Positions 33,285 to 47,504 of a stretch of 64,000 nucleotides of DNA are shown here, one piece after another. Source of the DNA: Mya arenaria (lineage: Eukaryota; Mollusca; Bivalvia; Myida; Myidae); the NCBI RefSeq assembly GCF_026914265.1, contig NC_069126.1:28472354-28536353 (forward strand). The letters run 5' to 3'. The notes beneath the pieces were generated by a model. The model saw nothing but the letters and a program-made list of their open reading frames with translations, was not told the origin of the DNA and made no database searches. The number at the start of each line of letters is the position of its first letter. The stretch's first letter is position 1. Position numbers and translations under genes: made by a program.

Positions 33285-35510
33285 CTGAAAAACAAACACA
33301 ACTGAATTTTATTCAAGCTTTCTAACCGCTTAAGTATTACGCTATACCATACGCATCACTCATTTTGAATTAATTATTCAAAATAAAATAATAATAATTT
33401 TCAAACATCATTAAAATGTTTAACGGAAATTTTCTTTTGAGGTTTTGACTTGATTTGATTTATTTCAAAAGCATGATATGTTAGAATAATCAAATTAATC
33501 TACTCTGAAATTATAAATATGTGTTGCCACCCCTGCATTAGGCTGAAATATGCGATCATATTAGGAATTCATACATCATGTTGCAAAAAAAGAAAAACAA
33601 CAAAAACACTTTCAAGTGTAATTTCAAAAGAAAAAGTTATTAAATTGTTGTTTCCCTATACTTAAATTTTAGGCAATGTAGTTGTATGCCTTCTGCAGAA
33701 ACACCTAAATTGTAAGTTTTTCAAAAGCCACTTTAAATATTCATAGATAAATACGTTTTTGTTAAACGCAGGATTCGGATTTAAAAAGGGAATTCGGTAC
33801 ACAACCTATTACATAGAAGCCTGTTCTATCACCTGTATTCAGTTGACTGAGTTTGTGATAAGTCATCTGGCCCATGTTCATGTTTAACATTTCAAACAGA
33901 AAATGCAAAATATCATTGATGAATGTAACTGAAACGTATATCTCATATATTCAAAGGGATTGAAAAACTTATAAAACTGATAAACACAAGTACTAAGCAT
34001 AAATTTCCCTGCGGTCTCCTCACTCAAAGGGATTCGACAACTAATAAAGCTAATAAATACTAGTAACATACATTAAGTTCCCTACGGTCATCTCATTTAA
34101 CTGAATAAATAAATGTTTATAAATAGGGACTTAATTGGAAGAAAGAGGGTATGGTTATGTCCATTATATTGTTCAATACATGTGTACATATTGCCAAATA
34201 TTTACATTCACACTTCATTCCTCGACAACGATGGTTGTTGTTTATCAATTGCACTTTATTTCTGTTTTCTATTTTTTTTCAATGAAATCGTAGTGAAATT
34301 GTTGGCAACATGCAAAACTGTAATCTGCAGTAAAGATGTTAAAACAAAATAAGCAACGATAATTTGATTGATTTTAATGTAGATAATTTCATGATGGATG
34401 GAACAGTTGAAGAAACGTTTGTGTTTAAAAATGCTGTTAAATGTCACGAAAATGCAAAAACAGTTAGTTCAAAACAAACTCTTTAACGAGTGCTTGTATG
34501 ACGTCATGAGTGATGTCATTGAAAAAGTTTTACATTAAGCTCGATTCGGGCTGCAACATAACTCGACAGCTGCATTTTGTTTCGACGCCATTTTTTGCAG
34601 TGTTCATTTGTTTTGAAAGTGTTGTTTTTTTCGAAAATTGACTTGATTACTGGGATTATTTACACACAATACCTATTGGGTAATCAACTTATTACCTATA
34701 CAGTCCTACTTTAACCAGTATTTGTTTTGATAACTAATTTAAGCCTGAAAATTTTGTAAACATGTTCTTGATAAAATGTACAGCATCTTCAGCATCAGAG
34801 AAAAAAATATTTGAAATTTCTTTGTTCATTGCATACGACGTAATGGAATCATGTCCATATCAGTCGGATGTTCTGAATAAAATCGACAAAAATAACTAAA
34901 GTTCGGAGGAGTTAGTCGTTTTAGACAAAATTTAGTGCTTTTAATAGTCAAAACAACTGCAGAAAAAACTATTTAGTAAACACATCAGCTTGCCAGGAAA
35001 AGACAACTCAGCAGAAAATATGTAAGTTATATATGGTTTATTTCATGTTTTGGGATTTGTATGCAGTTACATTATATATTCTAAAATATGTTTTTTTGCA
35101 AAAGTTTGCATCGTTGACCAACTTTCGGTCAGAAACCAGGTCGCTCAGCCTTCATTGTTATGATGCGGGCCCTGAAAGCGCATATGTAAAAAATTACTGA
35201 ATAAAGCACGTTTTCTACCGATAACGCCCGGGTTTTTGCGTTTTAATACACCACGATAACGGACCGAAAACTCACATTTTATGCAATAATACGTATTTAT
35301 AATATTCTTGACCTTGAAAAAATAGAAAATAAACTTATAGATAAGCAACTATTTTATCTGTGCATTCATTGTCGTATAAAATTAGGTTACGATAGCTGTT
35401 CTAATTTACCCACCGTTGAGAATGACGAGAGTAAGAATAAAGAGAAAATGCTATTGAATAATCAATTTATTTTAGCAGAAATGTAGATATAAATAAATGT
35501 AAATATAAGT
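33285..35510. other. GT92 intron 3, left part
   Basis: AT-rich intronic sequence with no exon recognised. The ORFs at 33,884-34,069, 34,113-34,352, 34,256-34,447 and 35,145-35,348 look like chance. Confidence 0.5.
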
Positions 35511-35657
35511 ATTAAAATTCGACATATTGCATTTCATTGGGGTATGGTATGCAATAGCGCAGTTCAAAATGTTGGCGGAGTCCTTCGGACTCCACTCATT
35601 TTGAACAGCCCCATTGCATACCATACCCCAATGAAATACAACATGTCGAATTTTAAT
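35511..35657. repeat. Long hairpin / foldback element (147 bp)
   Basis: Two arms of about 72 nt are nearly complementary around a 3-nt TTC loop. The left arm contains ATTAAAATTCGACAT and TTTCATTGGGGTATGG, and the right arm their complements. A few mismatches lie mostly in the inner half. It sits in GT92 intron 3. It could be a foldback MITE or an expressed hairpin. Confidence 0.88.
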
Positions 35658-35816
35658 CCTTAAGTAATGTTCCGTTTTCGGATTGAATGCATCATTAAAG
35701 TCAAACATGATAATTCATTAAAATAACACCTTTTAGAAACAACCTATACTATATGCCTTTAATAGTCTACGTGTTTAAACAATATTATTCATTTTTGATT
35801 TTGAAACGAGTATTAC

Positions 35817-35872
35817 CTGTTCATCAGCAAAACCCTGCGAGATCTTATCACCAGTTGTGCGCTTTATCAATT
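35817..35872 (-). CDS. GT92 exon 3 (56 bp)
   Basis: It lies between a TTACAG acceptor and a GTAATA donor, phase 1 in and 0 out. It encodes LIKRTTGDKISQG then FADEQ, joining exon 2 (FDIPEK) to exon 4 (IPLF) in frame. Confidence 0.72.
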
Positions 35873-36057
35873 CTGTAATGATATGTAAATATTGAGTACA
35901 GTACGTGTTCAATTAGACATATTTATATATAGAAGAAAGAAATCTTTTTTTCTAATTTGCTTATATAGACTAGTTGTAATTGTTCGAATAGCTGTAATAC
36001 TCTTTAATCCAGATACTATTAATGGTAGCACAAGTAATGATAAAAAAAGAATAGCAT

Positions 36058-36620
<563 letters not shown>

Positions 36621-36697
36621 GACTTTAGTGGTAATACTATATCTAACATAGGAATGTTAGATCCATAGATAGTTTGCAATTTTTCAGAAGTACTTAC

Positions 36698-37394
36698 CTT
36701 TTTCTGGTATATCAAAGCTGAGTATTTGAACGAGCCCTGTCTGCTCATAAAATTTCAATACGGCTAAAGCCTTTTCGTTAAGATTGAAAGTGTAAACAAC
36801 AATAAGATCCGCTCCTAATAGTTTGTGTATTTCAATCCATTCCAACAAGTGACTGGCATTTAGTTCATTGTAAGCAATCTTTGAGCAAATGGCAAGTTGC
36901 GTGTGCGTTTTTGGATCATTTGCTGGTGTTTCTACGTGTATATACTGTTTCTTCTGTACAGGGCAAGCTGTGTTAGGATGTGTTACGGTTATGCCTTTTA
37001 AATTCGATGGATTAAAGTGAGTTCGACAATTAAGTCTTGCTGCCCTCAGTTTTGTTTTCCATACAGCTAGGTCTGCCTCTTGTGAAATATTCCATTCACC
37101 GCCTCCATTCCTTTTTAGAAAACAACACTTGTAATTGAATGGCCTTTGCAAGATCGTACTGCCAATCCATCCAATTAAAGCAATATTGTTGAAGTAATCG
37201 ACTGTCGGTTCTGTGATTGTAGTAAGAGTATGGTTTCTTAACTTATTATTGAATAGTATAGAACTATCCGATGCAGTTTTTGGTTGGCATACTTCATCCC
37301 TTTCTGTCAAAATAGCTGAATAAATGTGCATATGAAGCAAATACGCTCGGTGAAAAGTTGTACCTCCTTCATTCGTTTTTAGAGCTTCGGTTTG
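36698..37394 (-). CDS. GT92 exon 2: lumenal glycosyltransferase domain
   Basis: A 697-bp exon starts after a pyrimidine-rich TTTACTTCAG acceptor (phase 0) and ends at GAA AAA G before GTAAGTA (phase 1). It contains GWIGSTILQRPFNYKCC, then the GT92 hallmark CSKIAYNEL, LLEWIEIHKLLGADL, VVYTFN and ILSFDIPEK. The open frame continues upstream of the acceptor, but that part has no good start and would not match exon 1's phase. Confidence 0.82.
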
Positions 37395-38276
37395 CTGAAG
37401 TAAACATAGATGTTGTATAGATAATATAACTAAAAACTGATTTATCATTGCATTTCTACAAATTTCCAACTCCAATATATCAGCATTGTTATATGCTTGC
37501 AGATAATTAGGATATTGATACCTTATTAGTCAACTAGTTTTCCAAGTTCATGTTCTTTAAATTGTCATATATATATTATCAGATAACTCTTTTCTATATT
37601 TCTCTCAAAAGTTAATTCCTCCTGGTCATTGGACTCTATATGTTGTAGTTTGTACACTAATACCGCTTTACGATAAACTGTACCTGTATTACTGTATCAT
37701 TTAATTAAATCTTGAAACCCTTTGCCATGTTGACGAACTCATCAGACTGTGAACATTCACATGCTATTAACGGTCTCTTATTGTGGTTTGTTTCGTTTTG
37801 GAATAACCTTATTGAAATTCGTTTATAATATAAGCACACATGCATAAAGTTTATGTTTTTATTATACTCGTCCAGGATATATGTTACTAAGCTCGCCAGA
37901 GACTCGCTTACTATTATATTTTCTGCACTTGTTGAATAAAATTGTGTATAATATCATATCTTGTGAAAGGTCCTTTATTTACCATAGCCTTTAAGACGTA
38001 AATTTAGTCTGCAAGTTATGGGAGCTTTTTGTTTAGTTTTAGTTTGAATATGTCATTCTTTTGCATTGTTTACGTATTTTTACCAGACAGAACACTTTAC
38101 TTGTAAGCGCCGGGTGTGCCAGGTGTCCCCAAAATGGATGCCCTTTATGATTAAAAATTTTGAAAATGATTTGAGAATTAAATCAAACAAAACTTATTCA
38201 ATCAAAAAATAAAAAACAGTTATGTAGACTGCCTTCCATAATCGTTTAAGTAAAATATGTTAGTATTAAGACTTAC

Positions 38277-38417
38277 ATCGTTCTTGTTGTAAGACACACG
38301 TGCAGATAAGATCAAACACATATTTCCGATCACAAGAAATATCCCTAGTACGACTATTGCCTGGAAACATCCAACTTTAAATTTAATAAATGTCTTGCTA
38401 AACTGTCGATACACCAT
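38277..38417 (-). CDS. GT92 exon 1: cytosolic tail and signal anchor
   Basis: A 141-bp exon, 47 codons ending in phase 0 before GTAAGT, encodes a short basic N-terminus and a hydrophobic anchor (CFQAIVVLGIFLVIGNM), as expected for a Golgi type II enzyme. The distance and phase suit the following exon. Confidence 0.72.
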
Positions 38418-40059
38418 TTTTATTTAAAATCCGCAAATTATTATAAATTAAAGAATATATCAAAAATTTGATGGATGTCGTTTTAAATTATTCGCATGGG
38501 TTAAGATCGGATATGCATTTAATTTCATACGTACTTGGTTCATGAATAAAATTAAATCCATAAACTGTTGACTGGAACGTATCCATAGCTTTAGTTTATT
38601 ACGATACAGGTTCATTTTTCGCATGATTACTACTTTCAGTAAAAAACAGTATATAAAGAAAAAAAAGCATTTACTATATAACTTTAAATAACAAGCCACA
38701 CATACACCAATCTAGCAAAATATAAATAAGTGTAGTAGAAGTAGTAGTTGTCAAAAGAATGAAACAAAAAAATCCATACACATCACAGTCAGTGCCTGTC
38801 TGAAATGATATTACTACTACTCCATTTTTCTCTTAAACGTGTGTAAGCTCATAACAACACATATGGGTAGATTTAAACTGTACATTTACAATTGTCCAAT
38901 GTCCACTACCGCCAGTGCCAGCCTAAGATAGTAGTGTTCAGTGTTCAGCTGATTTGTTAAATGAAAACCAGGCTTTTTAAAAGGGCATTAAAACCTGTTG
39001 GTGAACGCTCGATTTATTATGTGAATAAAATTGTGCTTTCTTTTTAATTAAACGAACACTGTTTTTGACTAGCACAACAAAAACTAGTCAAGATATCTTA
39101 TTTAATCCCGGGCATATATTAATGCAAATACTTAAATTATATTCAACGTGTATTATATGTATATATAGATATATAGATATGTTGAATAAAATATGATTAA
39201 TTCAAACCCCGGGCACAATGCAAACGACAGGTAACCTACGATTACCACATACACATGAACAAACACACACGCAGCAAAATAGTTTTACCGATAAAAGATT
39301 GATTAAACCGTATTTGAAATGGCAGTAATAGTAGTTTCTTTGTGATGTTTAAAATTAAAGCAGGCGGACATTATATTCCTCTTCTTTTCAAAAAGGTTTC
39401 CTCATCCAACTTTATTATAAGATGTTTTCCTTCATCTAATATTTAACTGCACACCCTAAAATAATGAATATTCTGCGTCTCCAAACATCACAGTATCCGA
39501 AAAATATAAATACAACATTATTTCCGTGTAAGTGAATTCTTTCAAGTAATTACAGCATTAATGTCACTAAGTCCCTATTTCATAACTGCTTGAGGAACGC
39601 CTCACATTCAATTCTTTGATCTAGTTTAAATGAACAAGGGGAAGATGCTTATGTCATAAACTGGTTCTCAAGCTGACAAGTTTACCGACATATATCAATG
39701 AGTCATAAATGTGCTTTGTTTTAAATACAAGATAATATGTTTACATAGCAATAATACATTTAATCAGTTTGTTTGAAATATGCAAATATACAATTGAGGG
39801 GACATAATTCATAATTTGTGTGTGGTTGTGCGAGTATTGGATTTAAAATAACTAGAAATAAACGAGCTACTATACACAACTGATCACTATAACTCCACTC
39901 ACAAAGAAAGTCATAATTGGTTTGTACTTGAATGCAGTTTTCATCGGCAACTCAGTACTTTATTATGCATCCAATGGATCGCTCGTCCAGAATAGGTGTC
40001 GCATTGTTAAACGTAACATATCCATAAATGGTAAATCGTTCGTAGACTTATTACTGAAA
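38418..40059. other. Intergenic stretch, no feature seen
   Basis: AT-rich; no exon recognised. A few short TAG/GTAG runs lie near 38,735. Confidence 0.5.
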
Positions 40060-40208
40060 ACAACACTACTGAATCCAGTGGCTCCCCATGTTAGTCATTT
40101 GCGACTGCCTAGCGGTGCTAATCATCGTTATGATTGCTGTCCAGTGTGTGGTTTTATCTGAAAGTCGAAAGAAAGCGCCGGAAAAAGAGGTTTTTAATGC
40201 TCACTTTC
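40060..40208 (+). pseudogene. Relic transmembrane exon of the Ig receptor family
   Basis: The plus strand reads MLVICDCLAVLIIVMIAV then VVLSESRKK and HFQERQP before GTCAGT, closely matching exon 10 of gene B (MLIGIICGCLAVLIIVM.., VHIQERRP). The upstream stalk is out of frame by one base and a TGA is close by. No companion exon was found nearby, so it is an isolated fragment of a lost plus-strand copy. Confidence 0.82.
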
Positions 40209-43200
40209 AGGAGCGACAACCGTCAGTAATCTGCTATATTTATTAGCACATATAATGACAGTTTCGTCGATCAATATCAACAACCATTTCTTGTGAAATT
40301 TCATTTCAATACCGAACTTCTTTTAACTGTTGTAGTAGTAAATTAAACCGTTTACGTCCGGGACGAACATAAGTTGTCAAGAATTGTAATTGTATTACCA
40401 AATTTGAGCACACACGCATATGTAACGCCAGGGTTTAAGACTGCTTGTTTATTAAAAAAGCTGTCAAATATTAAAATTACCATGTTATTATTCATGTTCA
40501 TGGAATGCTCTCTTAATACAAAAATTGTTCAAAATTGCAGGAAGTTAGCTAGTTAAATTGAAGTAACCCCAACTTATGATAATAAAAAAAATATTATACA
40601 AACATACGTTTATGAACGTGTACGGTTAAATTAGTGGCCAACCATTATATATCTATTCAAAAACTTCATGACGAAGATTTTAGAAGATATTTTAATTACG
40701 AATAAACATAGGCTTCTCTAAAGCTATGGGAAGTCATAGTGAAATGAAGTATGTGTACTGCCTGAATGATCATATGTATAAACAATTGTGACCATATTGT
40801 GTTTTTATATCGGTTACTTGATTTTATCGTCTAAAATGGGGTCTATCTTACAATAACGATGAATAAGTGTTAAATTTGCCATATTTTGATAATAAAAACT
40901 TGTCGACGTGATGAAGAGCAAAACTAGGAGTTTATAAATATACAACATACACATTTACGATATGACAGTATGCAATTAAAGATATATTTAAACAACATAC
41001 ACACTTACGTATTTCATTTGCGAGTACATATATTGGAATTTCACAAAAATGGAATTACCAGGCCTGTGTCTTTTTCGTGTTGCTTTATCAATAGTTACTT
41101 AACTGTATAAGTAAACATAACGCACAATTAAGATACCAATTATATATATATATACACACTTGAAGACAATATCCACATTGCATGCACCTTCTAGATACGA
41201 AAACGATATATCTAGATAAATGTGTATCGAATGAACATCATATTATTGCTACAGATAACTAATATATATAAACTGTCATAACTATATATCAGTTATGATA
41301 TGCCAGCGTGTCTGGGTTTATAAAATTGCTCAGAAATCTATACGAACAAGTTGTAAATGAGGTTCACAAGATATGCAGATGTGTTTCTTATGAGGCAGTC
41401 AACAGCAAATCCGATCAGTTTGTTGCTCTGTATGAAATGAAACTAGCATAATCTAATAGAGTGTCAGAGTTGGTGGTAACATATCTCTACATCAAATGCC
41501 GTTTCGCATCATTAGCACTACAGAAGCAAACTCGATGGACAGCTAAATTGTCTATATGTATCATTTGTTTACAGATGAAACCAATAGTATTACCTTTTTT
41601 AAGCCAGCAACCAAAGATATGCTGGTTTATTGTCGCAAAAAAAGTTCCGACATTAACTCTCCAACATCCTCACGTGAGCACAAAGACATCAACTGTCGCC
41701 GTTTCTCAACAGGGATTACATGTTCGTTCATTATGGTCTTCCAACATGCTTTTAACGGGAGTGTACCATAGTATCTATATCATCGCTTATATAGTTTATG
41801 AGATTATACTTCTGTAAGAGTCTATTTATTTCAGATATGAATCCAAGGCTTTGTTGGTCATAATTAATGAATTTCACCAGCCTAAAACTGTTTAAGCGAG
41901 ATACGCATTTGGCAAGCGGCATAGCTGTCCAAGGAATTGTTATTTCATTTTGTCAATACAAGTCTCCACTAATGTAATATTAATTGCACATAGTCCGTGC
42001 TTACTGTGTGCTCAATAGACTGTATAAATTTAACACAGATCAGAAGAAATCTTATCAGTTTAACGATATCGTTTTTGCATGTTTGTCCTTAACTCACTGC
42101 CAAAAAGTCCTTTGGGTATAAACGCTATTGTATACGTTACTATATGGCTTTCTTTGCCGAAGATCCCGCATGGAGTCAACAACTTACCTCGTTATTTATA
42201 AGACACAATTTAAAAGCGGACCCGAGGTGTCTTTTATAAGAACTATTTGAGGCTTTGCGTGACTGCTCAGTCGTTTGGAGTTTTTTATGATAGCATGCGA
42301 AAAGACAATTATCAATCGGTTTTGCATGGCGTAGGTTATTATTTTCTTTGAATGGAGTGTTGTTGTTTTCAAAAATAATAAAATGAAGATGTTTCTTCTA
42401 AATGAATAAACAGCGAGTGATTGTAAAACTCCTATCTCCATTTTATATTTATTCCAGAAAAAAGAAAATGTGATTTTATGTTTGACCTTTTAACTCCTTA
42501 TGCTAGTTGATTACATTCAGTTATCTATTCAAATTAAGGATGTAATTATAAGAGCAACTGTCTTTATCTCGACCACCTCGCTTATGAAGTTGAATTTTTA
42601 AGAACATAATGTATAAAATCAAATGAAAATGTTAATGATTGGTTCGATTTAGATATTCTTTGAATAAGTTTAGAATTCAAATCACCGACTGTAAAACTAT
42701 GTGTGTGCGCTACCTGTTTAGTTCTTTATCACTCAATATCTTTAAATATAGTTGAAGGACAGTTTTCTGTATTCAGCACAGTATGACACTATATTTTCCG
42801 GATAAGTCGATGTTGCTTGAAATTGGCGTCCCATTCTTGTAAGTGATCGGTGCATAATTGGATTTCACTTGGCGCCGGTCGTATAAACATGTACACGTGC
42901 GTAATTTCACCGAAATGAACTTGCATCGGAATTGCAGTGTGATATGCAAAAATTAATATTCATGCTCACAATGCACTTTCTATCTGTTAACAAGTTTGTT
43001 AAGACCGACATGTTCTGTTATGTAACTTGCATATCAGGGGAGAGGCGAATACTTCGACAGATCCGGTGGCCCTGAAACATTTATAAAAGCAAAAACATCC
43101 AACAACAACATTTCAAATACAGATTATTTTTTCTCATGGAAATGGAAATGAAAGCCATTTTTTCATAAAAAGAACACATAAAGTTTCTCACCAATTGAAA

Positions 43201-43815
43201 CAACTTCGAGGTTCAAGACGCACCAATTTATTCAGGTAAACATATGAACTTGTAATCTTAATGATATAATTATGTCGATGCCTACTTAGCACATTTACGC
43301 CTGAAATAAAATGACAGGATAACGCCTTATATTACAATTGAATGACAGACATTACATTTCCGATGACGTTATTGCACTTTCTTATACAAATGTTTTAAAA
43401 TTACCTTTTTGTATCGTCAAATTACATTTTGAACTTTCACAGTTTTGAATAGTACTAAGAATCCCATTCAAAGCTGTTTTTAACGGATTTCGAATCACTG
43501 TAGCCTTCAGTTGAACAAAAACATTTGCATCTCCTCACTCATTTGAACACAAAACTGACGGATCTGTTTTCTTCCCAGATTGTTTTACCATAGCTATATT
43601 GTTTCATTTTATATGAAAACATTTCATCAAATTCCTCGGGACAAAATGGAACATGAAGGTCATCCTGTAGTTGTTTTTTTTCTCCAAAAGGTGAAACAGT
43701 AAGCTCTGGTTAACTCTCTATCAAGCTTGATCCGCACCTGATTCATGCATATCATATTTTGTCCAGTTAAGAATATCATTGATGGTCATTTGTTTCCCTT
43801 AACTGTTTCAATTTG
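40209..43815. other. Intergenic stretch, no feature seen
   Basis: No gene is recognised. Two overlapping ORFs at 41,461-41,817 have cysteines but no family signature. The remainder is AT-rich. Confidence 0.45.
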
Positions 43816-43817
43816 AA

Positions 43818-44000
43818 GGGGAGCGGTGGTGTAGGTTAAGGTGTCTGCCGCTCATCCCGGAGGTTGCTGGTTTGAGCCACACTCTGGTCACGACCGTAAC
43901 TCATATCACACCAGTACTGGTTTTTCCAGGAAGCGGACTCGAGAGTGACTCGATAAGCTCCAAGCTTTCTCAATTATCGAGCTGAAATAAATCAGTATAA
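43818..44000 (+). mobile_element. tRNA-derived SINE (second family)
   Basis: A GGTGGTGTAGGTTAAGG A-box-like start and a GCTGGTTTGAGCC B-box-like segment 50 bp later are followed by a non-tRNA body (GGAAGCGGACTCGAGAGTG). The ends are not sharply defined. Confidence 0.6.
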
Positions 44001-44329
44001 CCTAACTGGTAAAGTCTTCAGTCGAATGTATAATGTAATTGATAAACTGTAAAATCCAGTGTAAATACAACTACAACAGAGAAAACAAAAACGAATGTTC
44101 TTAAAACATCACAAGTAAATGAGGGTACGGTTATGGCAATTGGGTTTTGAAAAAGTTTTGAAACATTGGTGACAGTAACTGTTCAGAGTGTTATATGAAA
44201 GGATTCTTTGTCAAAATCCACACATGCATACATGATATATAAAACAAATCTGTATTAAATTTTAATAATTCAGGTGATGTTGAGGATGAGAAAAGTTCAG
44301 TGCCACAGTCAAACAGCTACATTTTTGGC

Positions 44330-44745
44330 CTAGAGAGGCAACAAAATTGTTAAAAAGGAAAATAAGAAACAAACTGGGCAAAAAGGAGAACATTCCAATA
44401 TTTTGAAGCAATTGATGAGATTATAACCAAAGGACGTGACATTACACCGAAATATACATCTGGTACAGGATTTGATCGAGGTACAGAGGACAAAATCTTC
44501 AAAATAAAATAAAGCAAGTGTTTCAACATCAGAGGAGGCACAGTGTGAACATTCTAAAAACAAAGGTAAATTTAAGAGAAGAAAAAAAGCAGATAGGTTG
44601 GCAACAATGAAGTTTTGCAATTCTTGAAACAAATGGAATCACAACGCAAAATAGAGCATGAAGATAGGGAAAAAAATAAAACTGCTGAAAGGGCTAAAAA
44701 GAGAACTGATTTATTAAAAGAATTTCGGCAAGTGTTTTAAAGAAA
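44330..44745 (+). pseudogene. Decayed Myb/SANT-like accessory gene of a PIF/Harbinger element
   Basis: Pieces in three frames read FWPREATKLL, then YFEAIDEIITKGRDITPKY, an Arg/Lys-rich middle, and MESQRKIEHEDREKN, then AKKRTDLLKEFRQVF. This is the order of a trihelix/Myb-like DNA-binding domain followed by a charged coiled coil, the usual second protein of PIF/Harbinger transposons. The matching transposase lies at 47,505-48,150 on the other strand. Confidence 0.58.
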
Positions 44746-45059
44746 GGGGATTAGATAATATTATTTTTAAGGATTTGGTTTCAACAAAAAATAAATTCAC
44801 AATTCTCACTCAAATCATCACTCATACGAGCTAGTATGTTGCAAAATTTAAAAAGTATGAATCTGATTTTTTTCAGATTCCTTGATTTGCATGAATAAAC
44901 TTTAAAATGACAAGTGTTAAATCAATATCATTTACAATATTCTAATTTCTATCATTTATATTTTGAATGATCATTTTTCTGACTATATGTTGTACATTCC
45001 AGATTCATTATTACCTGTACGCAAATTTATACACATACAAATAAAAACATTGTAAACTA

Positions 45060-45720
45060 GTTATTGATACAGCTTAAAAAATATTTTATTCATCTTCAGC
45101 AGTTCTGTCAGAGATAGTTCTGAAGATACTTGAGTACTCGGATACTATTGATCCTGACAACAAGGTTCATGTTGTATGCAGGCAACTAAGGGACTTCGTT
45201 TATGTCAGAAAACAAGCGCATAGTTTTCGTTCTAGTGCACTTCAGAATGATTGTGGCCTTCAAATAATGCAAAATTTGAAGCATCTTATGGTAGTTTCAG
45301 ACACGTGTGAGCCAGATGAAACATAACATGTTGCAAATGTTCTTAAAACCATACCATTTAAGTCTTTGTCAAGGTTAAGTTTAAAATAACTTGACTTGAG
45401 TCATCATTTCAAATTCCTAGTGAATGGAATATCCCATGTTCTGTTAAATGTAATGTTCATCGTGTGGGAATGTATCATTGCAAGATATGATGTATTTTCT
45501 TAAAAAAAATCTCAAATGCTGCAATGTTGATGTACAGCTTGAACAGAATTCTGTTGAAATTGCTTTATTTGCAGAGATTGCAAACAATCTTGCAGGCAAA
45601 GTTAACCTGTGTTTGAATGCTATAGATTGTGAACCATTAGGCATGCTTGCATATCCACTACAGTCATACCATGTGGCTTTTCCATCTGGACGTCAGTCTG
45701 GTCTGTGAGAAATGTATAAC
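45060..45720 (+). other. Coding-like remnant, unrecognised
   Basis: One stretch reads EIVLKILEYSDTIDPDN, VHVVCRQLRDFVYVRKQ and LQIMQNLKHLMVVSD (about 45,100-45,325). A second ORF (45,478-45,708) has no family resemblance. Composition looks like old coding sequence, possibly cargo of the Harbinger relic. No function is proposed. Confidence 0.25.
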
Positions 45721-45991
45721 AAGCACATTTTAAGAATTGAAAATGTTGGCTTCCTGTGACAGTTAGTCTCAGTATATATTCATGAGCAAGCACTGATAGC
45801 ATTATTTTCAGCCGAGTTATTGCTGATAGTTGTAGAGTTTAAGTTTGTTCTGATGTTTAAAACTTTTAAGTATGTGGAAAATATCCCAATTAGTAGTTCT
45901 AGTTTTATTTTTCTCGTTTAATTTTAAATTGAAAGTGCATTGAAAATGTCACACTTTCTAGTTTGTGTTATGTGTATGTAAAAGGTACAAA

Positions 45992-46228
45992 TGAGCCGCC
46001 CCATGACAAAACCAACATAGTGCATTTGCAACCAGCATAGAGCCAGACCAGCCTGCACATCCGTGCAGTCTGATCAGGCTCCATGCCGTTCGCTTTTAGT
46101 CAGCATATGCCTTCATTGAGGTAATAGTGAACAGTATGGAGCCTGATGAGACTGCACGTTTGTGCAGGCTGATCTTGATCCATGCTGGTCATAAACGCAC
46201 TATGTTGGTTTTGTCATGGGGCGGCTCA
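45992..46228. mobile_element. MITE with 31-bp terminal inverted repeats (237 bp)
   Basis: It begins TGAGCCGCCCCATGACAAAA and CCAACATAGTGC and ends with the exact complement. The interior has further partly palindromic GCAGGCTGAT-type blocks. It has no coding capacity. It lies between the two Harbinger-relic genes. Confidence 0.9.
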
Positions 46229-47504
46229 ATTATAGTTGTTGTTTTCGTGAGTAAGATTATGTGTTGAAACAGTGTTCTATAAACATTTCCATTTGTCTTT
46301 TACATTCTAACATCTCATTTATTTTGTCATGGGAATGAAGCAAGATTTGCAGAGTTATGTTCCCTTGAATTTATGTGAATTCATAAATGAGTGCTGTGTT
46401 CTTAAGTTGGGTTTCCTTGAACTTGTCATTAAGAGAAATGGTATTCAGGTGAGCAATATAGGGTCATCATTGCCCTCTTGTTTGTTTCATTTCATAATTG
46501 GAAAAGATAGTTTTACTAATTGATGTTAACTTATGCATTGTTTGTTAGCATATTCATGTTTGTTAAAAGTTTATTCATGTTTATGAAAAGTTAAATCATA
46601 TAAAGTTGTTAGCAAATGCTTTCTGCAATAAAACTATTCAACTGTGAAATATTTTCTTCAATTTTAAGTGTTTTGTTAAGCAAGTTAAATATTAACATCA
46701 GCGGTAAATAAAACTCTAACCTCTTAATGGCCTTATAAATCTGTAAGAATCAACAACTTCACTATCCGCCCTAAACGAAATTAACATCAAGAGCTTTTAT
46801 GGGAGATGTTTAACTATTCACTACTTTGTTAGATCTGTGATATCATTTAATGCAAGTAGTCGCTTAAAATATAGTGCATGTAATAGTAAGAGGCTAAAGA
46901 GAGAAAGTTATGCAATATAGAAACCCAAAGGAGAAAGCAATGGCAACCGAATGGGTTTCTGTGTTGGATAACTTTTCTATTTTAGCCTCTGACTTAGTGT
47001 TTGCCCTACATTTAAACTTTATTTACTTGATTTTATGACTTTATGCACAAACACGTCTATAGAGCATGTAGATTCAAATCTCACAAGCAGAGTCCAGTTG
47101 TCACGGTCAGATTTCTCTACATCTAGGATGAAGGGTTTTAAACTAGAATTGAGAAGGATTTCATTTGTACATATTAAATGGTTGAAATATCTTGGAAACC
47201 TTGCGTTTTTATTAAGTATGTACACTAACATAAAACTGCATATATACAAAAGTAGATCTCTTTATTTTCTGCTGACTATGGAAGCACATATCAAATGTAA
47301 TGTCTTCAGCCTGTATGCTGTAATCTAGTGTTAGAGATATAAGTAATGTGACAACATTAATAGATCCCACCAACTGTTATCTAAAGTCTCTTTGCTATGT
47401 CAAGTATTTTTCAAGCTGCCATATTTTGAGCATCAGCATGGAAATTAGCAACATTTGGGGGAGCCTGTGGAATTTATAACTGTATGAACAGATCCTCAAA
47501 TTCA
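46229..47504. other. Stretch between the MITE and the transposase relic
   Basis: No gene is recognised. Short ORFs at 46,329-46,523 and 47,019-47,328 have no family features. It may be the interior of the old Harbinger element. Confidence 0.4.

Noticed and set aside
41461-41817. Overlapping plus-strand ORFs with several cysteines as a possible Ig exon
   Set aside because: No tryptophan or DxGxY landmark, no alignment to any receptor exon, and two frames equally open.
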